Source of the DNA: Aquiflexum balticum DSM 16537
Lineage (GTDB): Bacteria > Bacteroidota > Bacteroidia > Cytophagales > Cyclobacteriaceae
Reading direction: 5' to 3'
DNA: 64,000 nt
Assembly (NCBI RefSeq): GCF_900176595.1
Contig: NZ_LT838813.1
Coordinates: 868,001-932,000 of the forward strand
Both the position numbers and the translations under genes were made by a program. A model generated the notes under the pieces. The model ran no database searches. It saw only the letters and a program-made list of their open reading frames with translations, and had not been told where the DNA came from. Shown one piece after another: positions 61,816-64,000 of this stretch (within the stretch, counting starts at the first letter, position 1; each line of letters starts with the position of its first letter).

Positions 61816-62658
61816 CTAAAAGAACAATAATATCAAGGGTAATATGAATGACGCTTCCAATTTTTGTCTGATGACATCTTTATTGTTTTGATGACTGGAA
61901 GAAAACTGAAGGAGGTGGAATAAGACCATAATCAAAAGTAAACTACAATGGATTTTGTAAAAAGAAGGTATCCAGAACAAAAGAATGATCAAAAACCCTG
62001 ACAGGAAAATTCCCAAAATCCAAACAAGATTGGACAATTGCCTTTTGGAAATAATTACCAAAACAGAACCATACCCATCTATCCTATCCCCTTCCCGATC
62101 AAGAAATGAAAGAATCAATAGATTGATGCAGGCCAAAACCGAATAAGCCCCAAAAAAAAGATAGAAAAAATGGTTTAAATATTCTTTTGGGGCCAAAAGC
62201 ACAGGGACCAAAACAATACCTGCCACATAAAATACCGCAGTGGAAATTTCCTTCAGCCAAGAGGCCCTTTCACCTATCCATCTTATTAATCCCATCCAAA
62301 AAATCATCATCAAAGCTAAAACCGATCCCGGTAAAACTATAAATTGGATTTGAGGAAAAAACATCAATAAACACACGCCAAACAAAATCAGGAGTAACCA
62401 GATGATAATTATGGATTTAAAATATTGTTGATGAAAGCGGTGCCTTTTGGAAATCGCAGTTCTCCCGGTAAATTTTGCATCCAATAAATGATCAAAAGTA
62501 TAAATCCCCCAAACGGCCAAGCCTAAAAGAACATAAGTCAAAAACGGACTTTTGACATCCAATAAATCGGAAAAAAAATACATACCCGCACAAGCCCCTA
62601 GCACCACGTCTAGAGATAAAAGATTGATGGCAAGTAAAAAATATTTGATCTTTTTCAT
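61816..62658 (-). CDS. UbiA-like polytopic membrane protein
   Basis: A 280-residue protein with about eight membrane helices. Two Asp-containing segments, YTFDHLLDAK and SFLDREGDRIDG, could be the DxxxD motifs of UbiA-type prenyltransferases, which attach isoprenoid chains to aromatic rings; here they are shorter and spaced differently, so the call is tentative. The gene ends 23 bp from the ceramidase-like gene on the opposite strand. It is separated from atpG by a terminator. Confidence 0.5.
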   Translation of the reverse strand: MKKIKYFLLAINLLSLDVVLGACAGMYFFSDLLDVKSPFLTYVLLGLAVWGIYTFDHLLDAKFTGRTAISKRHRFHQQYFKSIIIIWLLLILFGVCLLMFFPQIQFIVLPGSVLALMMIFWMGLIRWIGERASWLKEISTAVFYVAGIVLVPVLLAPKEYLNHFFYLFFGAYSVLACINLLILSFLDREGDRIDGYGSVLVIISKRQLSNLVWILGIFLSGFLIILLFWIPSFYKIHCSLLLIMVLFHLLQFSSSHQNNKDVIRQKLEASFILPLILLFF

Positions 62659-62767
62659 GGCGACGAATCGAGGAAGTTCCCAAATTTAATTCCTCTTTTG
62701 TTTTTCATCCATCTGTATTTTATATATTGAAGCAATCATGGCAGCAGAAGTTGCAAAAGCCATTAAA

Positions 62768-62795
62768 TGAAAAAAGCCACCTATTGGCAGCTTTT
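62768..62795 (-). terminator. Terminator after atpG
   Basis: On the minus strand AAGCTGCC (62793-62786) pairs with GGTGGCTT (62781-62774), allowing two G-T pairs, then TTTTT. It ends the ATP synthase transcript. Confidence 0.65.
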
Positions 62796-62817
62796 AACTT
62801 GGTTTATTGTTTTAATA

Positions 62818-63687
62818 TCAATTACCTTCCAACGCATTTGCACCAGCAACAATCTCAAGGATTTCATTGGTGATAGCAGCTTGTCGGGATCTGTTGTATA
62901 ATAATTTGAGTTCTTTCAACAATTCTCCTGCATTTTCAGTAGCCTTGTCCATAGAGGTCATCCTGGCCCCGTGTTCTGAAGCATTGCTTTCAAGAACAGC
63001 TTTATAAAGCTGCGTTTTCAAAGCCGTTGGAACCAAATCCTGAACCACATATTCCTTGGAAGGTTCAAGGATATAATCGGTACTTACTTCTTTCTTTTCT
63101 GAGGCATCAACACCCATAGGAAGGAATTGTTCGACAGTGACGTCCTGAGTAGCTACATTTCTGAAATGGTTGTACACCATAGCTACATGATCGAATTTCC
63201 CTGATTCAAAACCTTTCATGGCATAAAGTGCAATTTCCCTGACTTCATCGTATTTCACATCTGCGAAAATTCCATAATAATCAGAATTGATTTGGTATCC
63301 TCTTTTTGAAAAATATTCAAAAGCCTTTTTTCCTAGGGGAAGTATCGTGACGTCGGCGGCTTTAAATCTATTTTCCAATAAGTAAACAGCTGCTTTAATA
63401 GCATTGGAATTGAAAGCTCCGCATAGGCCTTTATCAGAGGTCATGACTACCAACAAGACACTTTTGACTTCTCTCTGTTGTGCATAGACCACATCCAACT
63501 CACCTCCCATTCCGGATATGACATCATTGAGAATAGAGGTAAGTTTTTGAGAATAGGGACGCATTTTCAATATCCTATCCTGGGCCCTTCTCAGCTTTGC
63601 TGCAGCTACCATTTTCATGGCTCTGGTAATCTGCTGGGTAGAAGTGACCGAGGTGATCCTTTGCTTTACTTCCTTAAGGTTGGCCAT
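62818..63687 (-). CDS. atpG: ATP synthase F1 subunit gamma
   Basis: A 289-residue rotor subunit of the F1 sector, the central stalk that drives ATP synthesis. The opening MANLKEVKQRITSVTSTQQI then TRAMKMVAAAKLRRAQ and the closing segment ARMTSMDKATENAGELLKEL then YNRSRQAAITNEILEIVAGA are diagnostic of AtpG. The middle block TSDKGLCGAFNSNAIKA is also standard. It follows atpA on the same strand, as in other bacterial atp operons, with a 78-bp gap. The following atpDC genes are not adjacent, so here the operon ends at atpG. Confidence 0.95.
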   Translation of the reverse strand: MANLKEVKQRITSVTSTQQITRAMKMVAAAKLRRAQDRILKMRPYSQKLTSILNDVISGMGGELDVVYAQQREVKSVLLVVMTSDKGLCGAFNSNAIKAAVYLLENRFKAADVTILPLGKKAFEYFSKRGYQINSDYYGIFADVKYDEVREIALYAMKGFESGKFDHVAMVYNHFRNVATQDVTVEQFLPMGVDASEKKEVSTDYILEPSKEYVVQDLVPTALKTQLYKAVLESNASEHGARMTSMDKATENAGELLKELKLLYNRSRQAAITNEILEIVAGANALEGN

Positions 63688-63726
63688 AAGATATTATTGT
63701 AAGAAAAGAAATATTTTGTAAATAAA

Positions 63727-63752
63727 TCCGGAGAAAACGGGTTGTCTCCGGA
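63727..63752 (-). other. Hairpin between atpA and atpG
   Basis: TCCGGAGA (63727-63734) pairs perfectly with TCTCCGGA (63745-63752). On the minus strand it precedes atpG and is followed by TTTATTT. It may weaken or stabilise transcripts between the two subunit genes, whose products are needed in a 3:1 ratio. Confidence 0.5.
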
Positions 63753-63765
63753 TTGATTGGTTAAA

Positions 63766-64000
63766 TTATTGTTTGGCATACTTGGCAGACAAATCCTTGG
63801 CTGCTTGTTCCAGGATTTTTCCGGCCGCATCGATATCATTCTTAAGGATCAATTTCAAAGCCTCAGGATGACTGCTTCTCAGGAGATTGAAAAACTCTGC
63901 TTCGAACTGTCTTGCTTTCTCAACCGGGATGCTATCCATAAATCCTTTGGTGGATACATAAATAATCGCAACTTGGTATTCAACCGGAACCGGAGCATAT
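63766..64000 (-). CDS. atpA: ATP synthase F1 subunit alpha, C-terminal part
   Basis: The open frame enters from the window end and stops at TAA (63766-63768) with the last residues SAKYAKQ. It encodes the typical helical C-terminus of AtpA (AVPVEYQVAIIYVSTKGFMD and VEKARQFEAEFFNLLRSSHP). The product forms the non-catalytic nucleotide-binding part of the F1 hexamer. The order atpA-atpG is standard. Most of the gene, with its Walker motifs, is outside the window. Confidence 0.92.
   Translation of the reverse strand, partial: YAPVPVEYQVAIIYVSTKGFMDSIPVEKARQFEAEFFNLLRSSHPEALKLILKNDIDAAGKILEQAAKDLSAKYAKQ

Noticed and set aside
1-64000. tRNA, rRNA or riboswitch genes
   Set aside because: No gap showed a cloverleaf or known aptamer by eye; a dedicated search could still find one.

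Overview
The window reads as a chromosomal segment of a Bacteroidota bacterium, most likely order Cytophagales and close to Cyclobacteriaceae. This is inferred from the SusC/SusD pair, the TonB-dependent receptors, the lack of Shine-Dalgarno sequences before most starts, several TAnnTTTG-type -7 promoter boxes, AT-rich intergenic DNA, and a Bacteroidota-type PurM. No rRNA, tRNA, CRISPR array or prophage was seen.

Layout. (1) 0-13.3 kb, all on +: the tail of a DUF418 membrane protein, an NTF2-like lipoprotein, an outer-membrane beta-barrel receptor, then a run of small enzymes (tandem ABM-like secreted protein, O-methyltransferase, small ABM-like protein, RidA, SnoaL-like protein, DUF3500, DUF2306, zinc alcohol dehydrogenase, a duplicated NTF2-like lipoprotein, a diheme cytochrome c and an intradiol-type dioxygenase). 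Two short conserved upstream elements recur here, a 48-bp one (A) three times and a 30-bp one (B) three times. (2) 13.6-28.7 kb: a DUF1624 acyltransferase-like protein, an M20 amidase, a sterol desaturase, gamma-glutamyltransferase, a SusC/SusD pair with a clear terminator, a VPS10/BNR-repeat protein and a metallo-hydrolase. (3) 29-46 kb: an accessory and decay zone. It holds a HigA-type antitoxin with its operator, an AbiEi/AbiEii module with promoter and operator, and a PQQ dehydrogenase. It also holds seven broken genes: DUF1016, PQQ-dehydrogenase fragment, amidase, alpha/beta-hydrolase scar, histidine kinase, rnfB fragment and hepT. One IS element with perfect terminal repeats has truncated hepT. 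An intact hybrid kinase, response regulator and class III cyclase operon lies in the middle. (4) 46.5-58.3 kb, all on -: a bioenergetic cluster of an oversized pyruvate:ferredoxin oxidoreductase, rnfC-D-G-E-A, a small NqrM-like Cys-rich membrane protein, a ferredoxin-NADP reductase-like flavoprotein and rnfB. (5) 58.5-64 kb: a HEPN-like protein, purM overlapping a ceramidase-like hydrolase, a UbiA-like membrane protein, and atpG with the end of atpA.

How the genes work together. PFOR should reduce ferredoxin, Rnf couple ferredoxin oxidation to ion pumping, and the FNR-like protein link ferredoxin to NAD(P)H. Finding the three in one cluster suggests one electron circuit. The intergenic parts of this cluster and of 28.7-30.1 kb are filled with a low-complexity GACCGA/CGGAAG repeat family that has conserved flanks. 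The 3.6-13.3 kb block may be a catabolic or modification pathway, because it combines a methyltransferase, ABM, RidA, SnoaL, a dehydrogenase, a cytochrome and a ring-cleavage-type dioxygenase, but its substrate cannot be read from sequence. All homology statements come from recognising motifs by eye. No database search was run.
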